A stretch of DNA of 64,000 nucleotides. It comes from Opitutaceae bacterium. GTDB taxonomy: Bacteria; Verrucomicrobiota; Verrucomicrobiia; Opitutales; Opitutaceae. The stretch's first letter is position 1. Each line of letters opens with the position of its first letter. The notes below the pieces were generated by a model that was given only the letters and a program-made list of their open reading frames with translations, did not search any database and was not told where the DNA came from. The stretch is taken from the NCBI GenBank assembly GCA_016795565.1, contig JAEUGW010000013.1, forward strand, positions 1 to 64,000. Reading direction: 5' to 3'. Both the position numbers and the translations under genes were made by a program. Shown in pieces: positions 9,265-19,900 of the stretch.

Positions 9265-10312
9265 GATTGGCTTCCGGCACTGGCAGCGCTGTGTCGATAA
9301 GTTCCAAGATGGTGAAGGGATACTCCAAGCGGACGCGCTCAGGTTCATTTGCGGCGGGCTCGGGGCTCGCCGCCGCCCGCACCGCCGTCTTGGCCAACGG
9401 CACTGGCACTGGGGCGGGCAAGCTCGCAAGGCCCTCCCATGTCACCAAGGCGGACAACCGGAACTGCGCCGCTCCCTTTCGGACGGTGATGTTGATTCGC
9501 AGGGCCTGAATCTGCGCGCCGAAACTACCTGCGGTCACACCGGCCGCCTGCGCCGACCGAAAATACTCACGTTGGTTTTTGTCGCCCGGCGCGCGTTTCA
9601 GGCGATCAGCCAGTGCCGCGTCCACGCCCGCCGCCAGCAACACGTCCCGCGGTGCGGCGTTAACATTCGTGGCGGCGAACTGATAGAGGGAGACTTGGCG
9701 CCTGAACTCCTCCTGCACGCGATTGGGTTCGCCGCTCTCGTCGTGGAGAAAATCGCAGGCGACCGCGATCTGAGCCAGTTCGGCGAAGCTCCGGAGCGGA
9801 CGGCCCGGCGTAGTGAACGGAATATCGGCGCGCTCGTAGGCCCGCGCGTCCGTCGTCATTTCCGCCGGCCGGTGTCCCGGATGCATCCACGCAAACATCG
9901 CATCGGCCACCCGGCCGGCCGCCGAGCGATCAAGGCCGGATTGTTCGAGGATCTTGGAGAGCGTCTCCTGCGACATGCCAGGGAGCGACAGCTTGCCGCT
10001 CTCATCTGCAAAGGTGACGCCCACCTCCACCCCGCTCCGTGGAACAAAGTCTCCCTGGGTCAGCGGATCACCCCAGCCCTGGGCGGGAGCGAACAGCCCG
10101 CCGTCAGCTTCCCGATACACCTGCAACACGGCCAGCGTCGTTTCCAGTGCCGCATAGGCATCGGCCTGCAAGCGGTCGCGATCCGCCGCGCGCATGGCGA
10201 TAAGCACATCGGGGGCACTGCTTTGGAGCATCCTCGCCAGCAGCAGCGCGGCGAAGCCGACCGTGACGAGCACGACGACAATCACCGAAGCACGATTCGG
10301 ATTTGCGCGCAT
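9248..10312 (-). CDS. gspK: Minor pseudopilin GspK-like protein
   Basis: A 354-residue protein starting MRANPNRASVIVVVLVTVGF, a short basic leader plus hydrophobic helix as in GspK, the large tip pseudopilin. The body carries the GspK pattern (ESGKLSLPGMSQETLSKIL, then NVNAAPRDVLLAAGVD, a helix-hairpin-helix-like stretch). GspK lacks the Glu at +5 of other pseudopilins, and none is obvious here. The ATG at 10312 is two bases after the gspJ stop. A longer reading back to 10462 is rejected because it runs through gspJ and is Arg-rich. Confidence 0.85.
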   Translation of the reverse strand: MRANPNRASVIVVVLVTVGFAALLLARMLQSSAPDVLIAMRAADRDRLQADAYAALETTLAVLQVYREADGGLFAPAQGWGDPLTQGDFVPRSGVEVGVTFADESGKLSLPGMSQETLSKILEQSGLDRSAAGRVADAMFAWMHPGHRPAEMTTDARAYERADIPFTTPGRPLRSFAELAQIAVACDFLHDESGEPNRVQEEFRRQVSLYQFAATNVNAAPRDVLLAAGVDAALADRLKRAPGDKNQREYFRSAQAAGVTAGSFGAQIQALRINITVRKGAAQFRLSALVTWEGLASLPAPVPVPLAKTAVRAAASPEPAANEPERVRLEYPFTILELIDTALPVPEANHAPIT

Positions 10313-10314
10313 AC

Positions 10315-10953
10315 TTAGTAGGCCGGGACGCCCTCGCGGGTATCTGACAGATTGATCCACTCCACGGTTTTTTGCCCGCCGCGCTCGAACTGGAGTCGCA
10401 GCCGGCTGGGCGCGAGGAACCGGCCCTTGGCGTCTTTTTTTGGCGTGGCTTCCGCCGACCACCGGCCGGTCTCCTGGTCACGGTATTCGTAGGTCATGGC
10501 CGATACGAAGGACGACACGCGCACCTCGCGCGACCGGCCATCGACGAAGTCGGGCTCTAGGCGGGATTTCCAGCAGAGCATCAACCCCTCCTCTCGGCGC
10601 CAGATCAGCGCAACTTGGACTTCCGGTGGCGCATCGGCAAGGAGTCGGTCTGCGGCAGGGAGGTCAAAACACCACAGGTCTGTTGTGCCTTCCCGAGTCA
10701 GCCGGGTCTCCTTCACGCCCATAGCGCCCTCCTTCACGTTGCTGGCCCGCGCGGCGGTTGCCGCCGTCCTGATCATCTGGTCGAGGTGGTTGGCCACGGC
10801 GCGTGTGTGGCGACTGAAAGCCAACCGCTCCTGGCTCCTGGTCCAGCTTTCGGTCACGGAAAAGACGAACTGGCTCATCGCGGTCATCAGCCCCGCGAGC
10901 AGCGTCAGCGCCAGCAGCACCTCTGTCATCGTGAACCCGGATTTCGCGCTCAT
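10315..10953 (-). CDS. gspJ: Minor pseudopilin GspJ-like protein
   Basis: A 212-residue protein with prepilin leader MSAKSG cut before FTMTEVLLALTLLAG; the Glu at +5 is present. Its size and position between I and K fit GspJ, which with GspI and GspK caps the pseudopilus. The ATG overlaps the gspI stop by 4 bases. C-terminal sequence (FERGGQKTVEWINL) is typical of the GspJ beta domain. Confidence 0.82.
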   Translation of the reverse strand: MSAKSGFTMTEVLLALTLLAGLMTAMSQFVFSVTESWTRSQERLAFSRHTRAVANHLDQMIRTAATAARASNVKEGAMGVKETRLTREGTTDLWCFDLPAADRLLADAPPEVQVALIWRREEGLMLCWKSRLEPDFVDGRSREVRVSSFVSAMTYEYRDQETGRWSAEATPKKDAKGRFLAPSRLRLQFERGGQKTVEWINLSDTREGVPAY

Positions 10954-11504
10954 GGTTGCGGATGACGGACGATCCGCTGGGCGGCCACGGCCAGCAGCAG
11001 GGCGCGCTCGGATTTATTTGACCAAGTTGGCCGCAGCAGGCGCAGGTTTTCGCGAATGGTCTGCGATGACTGGCGGTTTTCACCGAGGCCTTCGATTTCG
11101 AGGGCCACATCGAAGAGGTCCGGCAGCGTGGTTGGAGTCACGGTCGCCCGCCAGCGGACGGAGCGGCCGTCGGGCAAGGGCAGATCGTTCCACTGGGATA
11201 GTTTCTTGAGATCCGGCTCGGCGAAGAGCATCTGCCGCACCAGGCGACAATCCGCCGCCAGCGCGTTTCGCTCGAGGATGGCCTTTTGCGCGGTGAGGAC
11301 ATTGGCATAGGCCGAGGCCAGCACAATGCCGGCGAAGGCAAAGATCGCCAGCGCCACCATCACCTCGATGAAGGTGAAACCATGCTGTCTGTCATTGCGA
11401 GGAGCACCGCGACGAAGCAATCCATCCGACTGGATCGCCACGGCGGGTTTTGCCCGCCACGCGATGATAATGTGGGCGCCCATAACTGCTTTATTCGTGC
11501 TCAT
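10950..11504 (-). CDS. gspI: Minor pseudopilin GspI-like protein with a leader encoded in a repeat
   Basis: The pseudopilin hallmark HG|FTFIEVMVALAIFAFAG is clear, and about 140 residues follow, as in GspI. The ATG at 11504 overlaps the gspH stop (ATGA) and would give a 42-residue leader, much longer than usual. Most of that leader is encoded by an interspersed palindromic repeat (11390-11469). Internal GTG or TTG codons within the repeat would give 21- or 14-residue leaders of more normal, basic character. Which start is used cannot be decided from sequence. Confidence 0.82.
   Translation of the reverse strand: MSTNKAVMGAHIIIAWRAKPAVAIQSDGLLRRGAPRNDRQHGFTFIEVMVALAIFAFAGIVLASAYANVLTAQKAILERNALAADCRLVRQMLFAEPDLKKLSQWNDLPLPDGRSVRWRATVTPTTLPDLFDVALEIEGLGENRQSSQTIRENLRLLRPTWSNKSERALLLAVAAQRIVRHPQP
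11390..11469. repeat. Interspersed palindromic repeat inside the gspI leader
   Basis: Starts TGTCATTGCGAGGAGCACC and ends CACGCGATGATA; it carries the same GACGAAGCAATCCATC signature as the copy at 1555-1638. Read on the - strand it stays in frame with gspI. Confidence 0.8.
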
Positions 11505-12043
11505 TCGCGTCCATTCGTGGTTAAACCAGTCTGGTTGGCTTTGTCCGCCAGCACGGTGCAGTTCCAAGGGTCGATAGTCAGGATTCGACTACGGCCCTGC
11601 TGAACGATCTCCAGCCGGAATGGATCGCAGGTGCCGTCGGCGTAGAATCGCACGCCGGGGAGTGCGGACTCGGTCAGCCGTCCGCCAATCAAGGCCGCCG
11701 ACCGCATTGCCGGTGGTAGCAGTCGGATAGTTCCGGCGTCCGGTAACAACATGCGCCCGGCGCCCCAATCGAGTATTTTATCCTTCTCGCCGTAGCGAAG
11801 CAGCTGCGTGCGGCCGGTCAGCACGGCGCTCTCGCGTGCCGCCGTGATAGCTGCGAGGGCGATGGATTCGGCATCCTGCATGTCTTTGGCAAGCAGAAGA
11901 GAGTTGGTGCCACCGATCAGCACGGCACTGATCAATCCCAACAGCGCGATCACCACGAGGATTTCCAGCAGCGTGAAGCCCTTGATGTGCCCGAGCCAGT
12001 CTCCTAGGAGAGACAATTCCCGATTCGTGTCGTTTCGCGTCAT
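11501..12043 (-). CDS. gspH: Pseudopilin GspH-like protein
   Basis: A 180-residue protein with leader ending HIKG before FTLLEILVVIALLGL; Glu +5 is present. It lies directly after gspG in the family order. The ATG at 12043 gives a 22-residue leader; a GTG at 12070 is an alternative. Both ends of the gene run through short interspersed sequence of the ATTCGTG type (about 12024-12052 and 11493-11523), so the start region and the last residues (TTNGRE) are repeat-derived. Confidence 0.82.
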   Translation of the reverse strand: MTRNDTNRELSLLGDWLGHIKGFTLLEILVVIALLGLISAVLIGGTNSLLLAKDMQDAESIALAAITAARESAVLTGRTQLLRYGEKDKILDWGAGRMLLPDAGTIRLLPPAMRSAALIGGRLTESALPGVRFYADGTCDPFRLEIVQQGRSRILTIDPWNCTVLADKANQTGLTTNGRE

Positions 12044-12085
12044 TCGTGGGCCAACTACCTTGTTCCGCACAAGTTTGAGTCTTCC

Positions 12086-12538
12086 TCACCAGTTGCCGAT
12101 GTCATCAGCGGTGTCGGCTGTCTTGTCCGGTCCCTTGGAATAGATGTCGTAGCCGCCAGTGTTCTTCACTCCGGGGTAGCGATAGGCGTAGGCCTGGCCC
12201 CAGGGATCGACCGGAGCCTTGCCGCCGCTGGCGTCGAGATACGGTCCCCGCCACTTGCCGTCAGTATCGCCCGGTGCCGCCAGCAACGCGGCCAGCCCTT
12301 CGCTGGTCGAGGGGTAGTCCCCTAGATCGATGCGGTAACGCACCAGCGGAGTCTTGAGGGAGTCACGAACGAAGATCTTGGCCACGGCCTCCTGGCTCTG
12401 GCCGAAGATCTTGTCGGTATTGCTGACCACGAGCCCGACCAGCAAACCGATGATGGCCAGCACGACGAGGATTTCAAGCAAGGTGAAGGCGCGTTGCCCA
12501 GAGCTTGAGCGGCGGCAACCGGTGAGCGATGATTTCAT
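12086..12538 (-). CDS. gspG: Major pseudopilin GspG
   Basis: Major subunit of the T2SS pseudopilus, 150 residues. The prepilin motif is RA|FTLLEILVVLAIIGLL, with Ala rather than Gly at -1, which prepilin peptidase can tolerate. The C-terminal calcium-binding signature is well kept: DPWGQAYAYRYPG, then YDIYSKGPD and ending ADTADDIGNW. The ATG at 12538 gives a basic 17-residue leader; the longer frame to 12643 crosses palindrome B and is unlikely. First gene of the G-H-I-J-K-L-M run. Confidence 0.94.
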   Translation of the reverse strand: MKSSLTGCRRSSSGQRAFTLLEILVVLAIIGLLVGLVVSNTDKIFGQSQEAVAKIFVRDSLKTPLVRYRIDLGDYPSTSEGLAALLAAPGDTDGKWRGPYLDASGGKAPVDPWGQAYAYRYPGVKNTGGYDIYSKGPDKTADTADDIGNW

Positions 12539-12580
12539 ATCCACATACTGCCTTGGCTTCGGCGAAAACCGAGCCGGTGA

Positions 12581-12601
12581 AATACCTAAATTTTGGTATT
12601 C
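12581..12601. promoter_or_regulatory. Palindromic operator-like site upstream of gspG (site B)
   Basis: AATACCTAAATTTTGG followed by TATTC, 43 bases upstream of the gspG ATG. It differs from the perfect palindrome at 24787-24808 by one internal base over its length. Confidence 0.6.
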
Positions 12602-12654
12602 GTGGCAGCTTGGCGCGGAACTGGCTTGAATTCGCTGCGCCAAGCACTCCTGCC

Positions 12655-13194
12655 CTAATCTTTTGCGGCGTCGGCTTGCCGAGCAGTGTCTTCAACGGGC
12701 TTGTTACTTGTTTTGGATTTTACCTTGGCTTCACCCACTATTTTCCCGGTGGCCTTATCCGTGATCTTATAGCCCATATTGAAAATCGTCTTACCGCTCA
12801 TTTCGGCATGGTATTCATGTCCGGCTTCGGCTTCGAATGCGACTTCGGCCACGTTGTATTCCTCCGCGATCGCGCCAATCAGCCCGATGTTCATAAGCGA
12901 CTGATAGCGGATCGCGAGACGGGTGGGCCCCGCAGGGATGATCAGTTCGTTCTTCCATTTGGCTTCCGCCATTTGGTCGGCTGGTGCCATGACAATGGTG
13001 ACCGCGTTGGTGAACGTTGCCTTGTGGCCTGTAACACGAGCATCGTTTGAGGCGAGAAGGGCTCTTGACTGAGTGGTGGTCTCACAACCAGCGAGCAAAA
13101 TGGCGATTAGCACCAACCAACTAAGGTTAAGCAAGGATTTAGCTTTCAAGAGAATAACAAATGGTGGCGACAAAACAACCACCCGCTTTTTCAT
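12655..13194 (-). CDS. Predicted lipoprotein of unknown function
   Basis: A 179-residue protein with a long signal sequence and a clear lipobox LAGC (Cys37), so it is probably anchored to a membrane as a lipoprotein. The mature part contains a beta-rich stretch (AGHEYHAEMSGKTIFNMGYKI) and a charged C terminus. I do not recognise a family. It lies between the RHS run and gspG, on the same strand. It could be a T2SS pilotin-like lipoprotein or part of the RHS group; neither is supported beyond position. Confidence 0.7.
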   Translation of the reverse strand: MKKRVVVLSPPFVILLKAKSLLNLSWLVLIAILLAGCETTTQSRALLASNDARVTGHKATFTNAVTIVMAPADQMAEAKWKNELIIPAGPTRLAIRYQSLMNIGLIGAIAEEYNVAEVAFEAEAGHEYHAEMSGKTIFNMGYKITDKATGKIVGEAKVKSKTSNKPVEDTARQADAAKD

Positions 13195-13212
13195 CGCAGA
13201 ACTCTCGTGGCG

Positions 13213-13569
13213 CTAATTCTTTGTGGCGCTTTCATGCGTGGTATGGTCTTCGCGATGGTTGCCGCTATTATCTTCTTGGAAGTATAAATAGATGGCAGCA
13301 ACAGGCGCTGCAAAAACCAGGCCGAACAGCAAAAAGTAGTTCTTGTTTTTCTCTCGAAAGTCCCAGAAGCGAAGCAGTCGCCGCCATCCATCAATCCATA
13401 AATATAGCACCGACGCAGTCATGACGACCGCGTTGAGTCGCAACGATGCTCGCAACCAAAATGGCATTTCTGCTGATTTGTCCACATATGGTAGCACAAA
13501 CACTGGCGCTAGAATGAAGAGGGCTACACTGATACAAAAAAGCCAGAAAGTTAGTCGCCTAATTTTCAT
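13213..13569 (-). CDS. Small membrane protein downstream of the RHS gene
   Basis: A 118-residue protein with three hydrophobic segments (about residues 8-28, 45-62 and 77-97) and a polar tail rich in Asn, His and Glu. No family recognised. I start it at the ATG at 13569 (MKIRRLTFW). Base composition is visibly more AT-rich than the secretion genes, like the RHS C-terminal region and the next small gene. It may be an immunity protein, but only position and composition suggest this. Confidence 0.6.
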   Translation of the reverse strand: MKIRRLTFWLFCISVALFILAPVFVLPYVDKSAEMPFWLRASLRLNAVVMTASVLYLWIDGWRRLLRFWDFREKNKNYFLLFGLVFAAPVAAIYLYFQEDNSGNHREDHTTHESATKN

Positions 13570-13674
13570 GGGACAGCTGTTTTTATCCCAAAAGAACTTT
13601 TGATGTTTTAGAGAATCTCTGCGGTGGCTAGTCGCAGGTGCAAGCACGTTGACCCGTCTGTTGGCTTTTGGAAC

Positions 13675-13926
13675 TCATTCGTATGGAGTCAGACTCAATA
13701 CGATCAGCAAGATCACTACAATAAACGCGAATACATTCCTAATTGCGAAGAGCGTTTTGCCGGTCTTAGTAAGATATTTGCGCGGTAGCCATAAGCTTCG
13801 CAAAAGTCGCGGGATATCACTGTGAGCCATGTCCCGTGTATCTACATGGTATCGCAAAGAGTAGTTCAGTGCAATGATGGCAATGGCCGATATGAGCAGC
13901 AATCCTTCAAGAGGTGGTATTTGCAT
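13675..13926 (-). CDS. Small two-helix membrane protein, candidate immunity protein
   Basis: An 83-residue protein with hydrophobic segments at both ends (about residues 8-22 and 61-79) around a basic loop (LLRSLWLPRKYLTKTGK). It starts 8 bases after the RHS stop codon, the place where RHS immunity genes usually sit, and shares the low GC of the RHS tip. No family recognised. The immunity role is inference from position. Confidence 0.6.
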   Translation of the reverse strand: MQIPPLEGLLLISAIAIIALNYSLRYHVDTRDMAHSDIPRLLRSLWLPRKYLTKTGKTLFAIRNVFAFIVVILLIVLSLTPYE

Positions 13927-13934
13927 AAAATCAC

Positions 13935-16900
13935 TTAAGGGACCCGCGGCCTTTCTTTTCCGAAAAGATAGCGCTGAAGACTACCATTTTCATCCACGCT
14001 TATTCCATAAAGATTACCGGCCAGACCTGGATCCACCTTTCCACTTAGACCAGCGCCGACTCCGAAAAACAATCTAAATCCAGTGTATCGAGTCACAGTG
14101 CTCATACTACCGTTCGCATTAAGCACACGGGATACATTGACGTCTATCGTTAGACCAAGCATCCCGCCATATCCTCCTTGAAATCCAAAGCTGGCATTGG
14201 GTTTTGGTGCGCCGGCCCTGGGAAATGATTGCTCAAAGCCTGCGTAGGCTGAACCTCCTTCTCCAATAATTCCATCAATCATTACTTCACCGCCGGGGGT
14301 TGCCACGGGGGTCGAACCGTTTGCACTAACTCCAAAAACGTCAGCAACATCGATCCCCCCTCGGAACGAGAGATTTTGCGTAGCGCCGGCCCAAGCAGCT
14401 TGCATAATTTCTCCTCCGCTAAGCCCTCCGGCATACGGATTATTGGAATATTTCCAATGGAGCGCCGTGGCTTTGCTCTCATAACTGAGTCGCGCGAGCG
14501 CAGGCGCATAATCAAATGTGTAGCTATTCCCAAAACTCAGGTCGTTGGCGATTGATCCATCTGCGTTATAGGACCAGCCGTCGCGTAGTGTGCCGCTGCT
14601 GAACATCGGACCTGATATCTTCCCATATAACCCAGGACTATTCGGCATTCCCGACCCTTCGCTGAACGTCTGATTGGGAGTGACGCTGATGTCGGAGCCG
14701 TGGGCCGCGAGCGAACCGTTCTGTCCGGGGGCTAGTGGCTGATTGGAGTCGGGTTTCTGCACTATTGGCGGTTGGTTGGCATTCAGCTTAAATTCCGCGT
14801 ATCCCGCAATCGCCGCCATGGCCGTGGCCGTAAGGACTGCCGTGCCCATATCGCCGCCCAACACCGTCGCACCTATGGCTCCGCTGATCGCGCCGCCCAC
14901 GGCACGCGATGCAACCGTGCCCACCAAGGTCGTCGTTTTTCCGACTATGCTTCCTGCTATGTTACCGCCTATCGCGCCGGCGACTATACCCACGGCCATG
15001 CCTTTCACAATTTCCCCTAACGGCACGCCGGCTGCGGCGCTGATGCCTGCATTGATCGCCAAAGCCACAGGTGCGAATGGCGGGATGAACATGCCCACGA
15101 TGGTCAAGATGGGAGAGACAATCCGGGCGATCTTCTTGAAGAACTTTTTCAGGCTCCACTGACCGAGGTAGTCCCAGTGGTTGACGCCATCGTTGCCGCA
15201 GAAGCCGTAGAGATTCAGGCCGCCCTGCTCCTGGATGGGGTCGCGATTGATGAAGCGGCCGAGCTCCGACGAATAATAACGATGACCATAATAAATGAGC
15301 TTGGTCTCGAGGTCGGTGTATTTCGTGGAGAAACGGAATGGGTTGGCGACCGTGTAGTCGCCGTCGCTGCGAAGCAGCTGGCCGAAGGGCGTGTATTCAT
15401 ACGCGGCCTGCACCACGGTCGCCAGGCCGGAGGCGGCCGCATCGAGCATGGCGGCCACGTTCCCGTTGCCGTCATAGGTCGGCAGGTAGGTCTTGGTCTT
15501 GCCCGCATCCCAAATCTGTAGCAGCGACCCGATGCCGCCGGACGCGGTCAGCGAGCCGGTCAAATCCAGACCCCAAGTGAAAGAGCGCAACAGCGTGCCG
15601 AGCGTGGTGGTCGTGGCATTCTGATACTCTGCGATCAGGTTCCAACCGGCATAGATGAACTTGGTCTGCGTGGTGGACACAGAGCCGAAGCCCGAGCCGC
15701 TGCTCCAGCCGGTCTTGACAATCTTGGCGACCCGGCGTCCGAGATAATCATAAACGAATTCCAGGCGCTTGGCGTTGGTCAAGGCGATCTTGCCGGTGCC
15801 CAGCACATCGGTCCGGTGTTGCATCGCGACAAGCCGGTTTTCCGCGTCGTAAGTATAATCCCAGACGCTGTCGGTGGTCATGTTGCCGTCCAGATCGTAG
15901 CTGAAAGTCTGCACCGCCCTGGGCGCAATGAAGCTCCTCGCATCCGACTGGATCAGGTCCAATCCGCCGCTGCCACCGCCCAGCAGGGCGGAATAAACAC
16001 TGGCCGAACCGGCCACGAGACCGCCCGTATTCTCCGGGATAATATCGGCGACCCAGGCGCGGTCCTTGCGTGCCGTGGCCGGGAGGCTTGCGCCACCGCC
16101 GGTAACGGCGACCTGGGCCGTCGGCACCGCGGTGCCCGTCACACGCACGCTGTTGTTTTCCTTTTGGATATATTGGTTGAGCGGGTTGACGCTGTATTGA
16201 TCATCAATGCCATTGGGATCACCGGTTGGGCCGGAATTTTTCCGGTTGCCGAGGGAGTCGTAGCGATATTCCGAGCGGCGACCGACAATCTCGTCGCCCG
16301 CATTGGGCAGCGCATTGGCCGCCGGCACGGTGTTGCCCGCGTAGATAGCCGCCGTCTCCACCTCGCCACGAGTGTTGTAAGTGTAGTGATTGTAAACGCT
16401 GCTGTAGCTCATGCCGGCCCAATAGTCCTTGAAAGCCTCGCCGCTCTGTAGAGCGGTTTTGCGCTGCCCGGCCTTGTCATAGCTGAAAACGAATTTCGTC
16501 ACCGAATCGGCGTCCCACTTGCTGTCGATGGAGGCCAGCAAGGGACGGTCTGGATCGTAAGTGCGCACGACCGAGAAGTTCGCTCCTGTCGTGTAACCGC
16601 TGATCAACTGCGCGTTGCTTTCATACCCGTAGGTGAAGGTCGCATCTGCAGCACTCGGGCGCTTGCTGATCACGCTGTTGAAGCGGCCCGTGCCCGTGTA
16701 GGTATATTCCTGGGTCAACACGCTCGCGCTTTGCGCGCCGTTGTCGGCGTCGGCGCCCAGCTTGAACCCCTTCGCGCGACCGGCCAAATTCGCTGTCTCA
16801 TCATAGAGGTTGTTCAGGTAGAGGCTGCCAAAGTTGGCGGAAAGCTGCTCGTTGTTCAGGCGCCAGGGTTTGCTGGCATCGTAATTGAAAGTGCGTGTGC

Positions 16901-19900
16901 CGGTTCCATCCGCGACGGTCTTTATCTGACCGGCGCGGCTGTAGGTGTAGGTCACCGCGGGCGTGGAAGCGGGATCATTCGTGTAGGCGGTTTGCCTCAG
17001 TTCGCCCGTGTTGGGTTCACCGGTCTGGTCGCCGTAATAATAATTGGTGGCCACGACGCCGCGCGCGGAGGTTCGGGTCAGAAGTTGGCCGCGGACATTG
17101 TAGGTAAACGCGACCTGCGCCCGGGCTGGCAGCGGCGAACCGGGCAGTTGCGCGTCAATCTTGCGAAGCAGCAGTCCGGTGGTGGCATCATATTCCCAAT
17201 TCGTGGTGTTGCCTACCGTGCTGCCGCTCGCGTCCGCTGGAATGGAAGTGGGCCAGTTGGTCGTGTTCCAATCGGCCGGATTACCACCCTGGTAGGTGGT
17301 CATCGAGATGCGCTCGCCGTAAGTGGAATCATAGCCATGGGCCACCGGGTAGGTGGCGTCACCCCACTGGTGGGTCGCCTGCCCGCGGGTGTTGTAAGCG
17401 GTGCGGGTCGTGCGCCCCAAAGCGTCCTGCACGACCACCGCGCGCCCTGACGTGTCGTAAGACACCTGCTGAACAATCGTGTTGGTCGGATCGGTGACCG
17501 TTTGCGTCATCGCCGTGCCCGGCCAGTAAGCCGTGGTCGTGATCTTGCCGCGCGTGTCAGTGGTTTTCCATGATCGCCCTAGAGAATCGTATGTCAGCTT
17601 GGCCTCCAGATTGTCGTTGTCCTTGGTGCTGTCCGGCAGGCCGTTCACCGATTTGGTGATCTGAGACCCCGTCAGGCCGGGGGTGGTGACCGTGGTGGTC
17701 ATCGTTTTCGTGGCGCGATCGACATCCGTCACGGTGGTAACGGTTTTCCCTTCGGCGTCAGTCTCCTGGACTTCGGAGAGCCGCGTGGCGGCAAATCCAT
17801 TCAACCGAACCCGCTTGACCGACATAACCTTGGCCGTGCCAGCGCCTGCTCCCTCGAAAGGGTAAGCCGTGTTGGTCGTCTTGACCCACAGTCCACTGTT
17901 CGATTCGACCACCGTTTCGACATCCGTGAGCCGATCGGTCGAATTGGGCTCGAGGCCATTGTCATTCAAGTCCAGGCCGGAGCGCGCCGGGTTGCCCATT
18001 ACGTCGTATTCATAGCGCGTGGGCGCGACCAGCAGCGTGCTCGTCACGCCGACCAACTTGCTCGTCGTGGTCTTGAAGAGCAGGCCGGTCGTCAGCGCGT
18101 AGAATTTCTCGTCGATGATCAGGCCCTGGCTGCTGGCGTTGAAAGTGGGCAGCTCGGTCTTGATCTCGCGTCCCAGCCAGTCGGTCCAGGTTTTGCTGTA
18201 GCGAGCCGAATTGGCGGAACCCGAATAAGTCACGGTATATCGGCGGCCATCGGTTTCGATGCCGTAGGCATGATATTGCGCGACGACCGCCGTGCCGGTG
18301 GTCTGTTTTTTCCGACCGTCACGGAAGGTGATTTCCTCGCTGGTGCCGCCGTCGGGCGAGAGCGTCGATTTCTTGCGGTTCACATAATCGTAGCTGATGG
18401 TCGTGGCCCCCAGCCCCGGCGGAGTGGCGCTGATCAAGCGCCCTCCGTCGTCATAAGCGCTGGTGGTCGTGATCGTCTCCCCGCTGATGACCGGCGCGGC
18501 GCTCAGGATATCCTGTTTCACCCGGCCGGCGGCGTCATAGACAAAAGTTTTGGTCGGGCCGCCCGTCCTGGTGCTCTTTTCCAAACGGCCGGCGGCATCA
18601 TATGCATAGGTGGTCTCGACGCCGGCCTCATCCTTTTCGCTCTGGCGCAAGCGGCCATTGTAGGTGGCTTCGTAGCGGACGGCACCGTTGGCGGCCGTGC
18701 GCTGCAGCAACTGGCCGGCCTGGTTGTAGGTGAAGTTCATCGCATCAACGAACTGCCAAGCACCGCCGACCCAAACATGCTTCTCGGTGCGGACTTCCAG
18801 CGCGCGGCGCCCGCGAATGGAAACTTCCATCGTCGATTTGCCGGGGATGAGGTAAAGATCATCGATATCGTAGCCGTCGTGCGTCTGGTAGAGCGTGGCC
18901 CCGGCACTGGTCGCGGTGGTGCCGGTGATCACCACCCGGCGGGCAGCCGAGCCGGTGTCGGCACTCGTGCTCGTGCTGTCGTCGGCGGGCGTCAGCCCGG
19001 CGGCGCCGTTCTTGGTAAAAGCGATGCCATTCCAGGTTCCGTGCTGAAGGGCAAATACGACCTTCACGCCGGTGGGGCGGGTCTCCGACAACTTCTGGCT
19101 GCGGAAAAAGGGATCGATATCGGCACTTTCCTTGTAGGAGCGAACAATCGACTTGAGCGACTTGGTGTCGTCCGGGTAGCTCACCGCCGCCGCGAAGTAA
19201 TCCCTCTGCGTGGCCTCGATGATGGCCATCCCATTCGGGGGACTCACCGTCGTCTCGACGTAGCTGGTGGTGCTCTTGGCCGTCAGCGTGCCGTTGACTT
19301 TTGTCTCCACAAGTGTCGGGCGGGACAAGACGCCGAAGGCATCCTCGATGTAGTCAAATTCCGTGATTTCACCGGAGGTCGATGGAGTGGCGAGGAGCGC
19401 GGATGGATCATTAAGCAGCGTCGTCGTTGGCTCGGGATCGTTCAAGTAGGGGCGGAAGCGGTATTTCACCGTGCCCGCACGCTTGCTGGTGGCCGCGGTG
19501 GCGTCGTGATAAACATAGCCCTCCCAGCTGCCGTCGGTGGAAGTCATGGACTTGACGTAACTGTAGCTGCCGAGATTGGCCGGGTTCTCGTAATAATTAA
19601 ACGAAGTGACGGCTGCCGAAGTGGTGTTGGAGCCCATTTTCTCGGATGTGATGGCTTCGCCCCAGGACTTGAGCGCGAAATTGCGCGAAACCCGCGTCGC
19701 CGTGTCACCGCCGAGGACGTTGACCGTGGCGCTCTCCGCACGCGTCAGGCCGCCGTCGGTGCTCGAACTATCCACCGTGCGCTGGCTCAGGACGGCCGTC
19801 GGCGTGGTGCCGGCGGTATCGGTCTCCATCCAGGCGTTATGCACCCAATCGTAGTTGGGCCACGCGGTGCCAGTGCGTTGAATCATCATGACTTCGGTGC

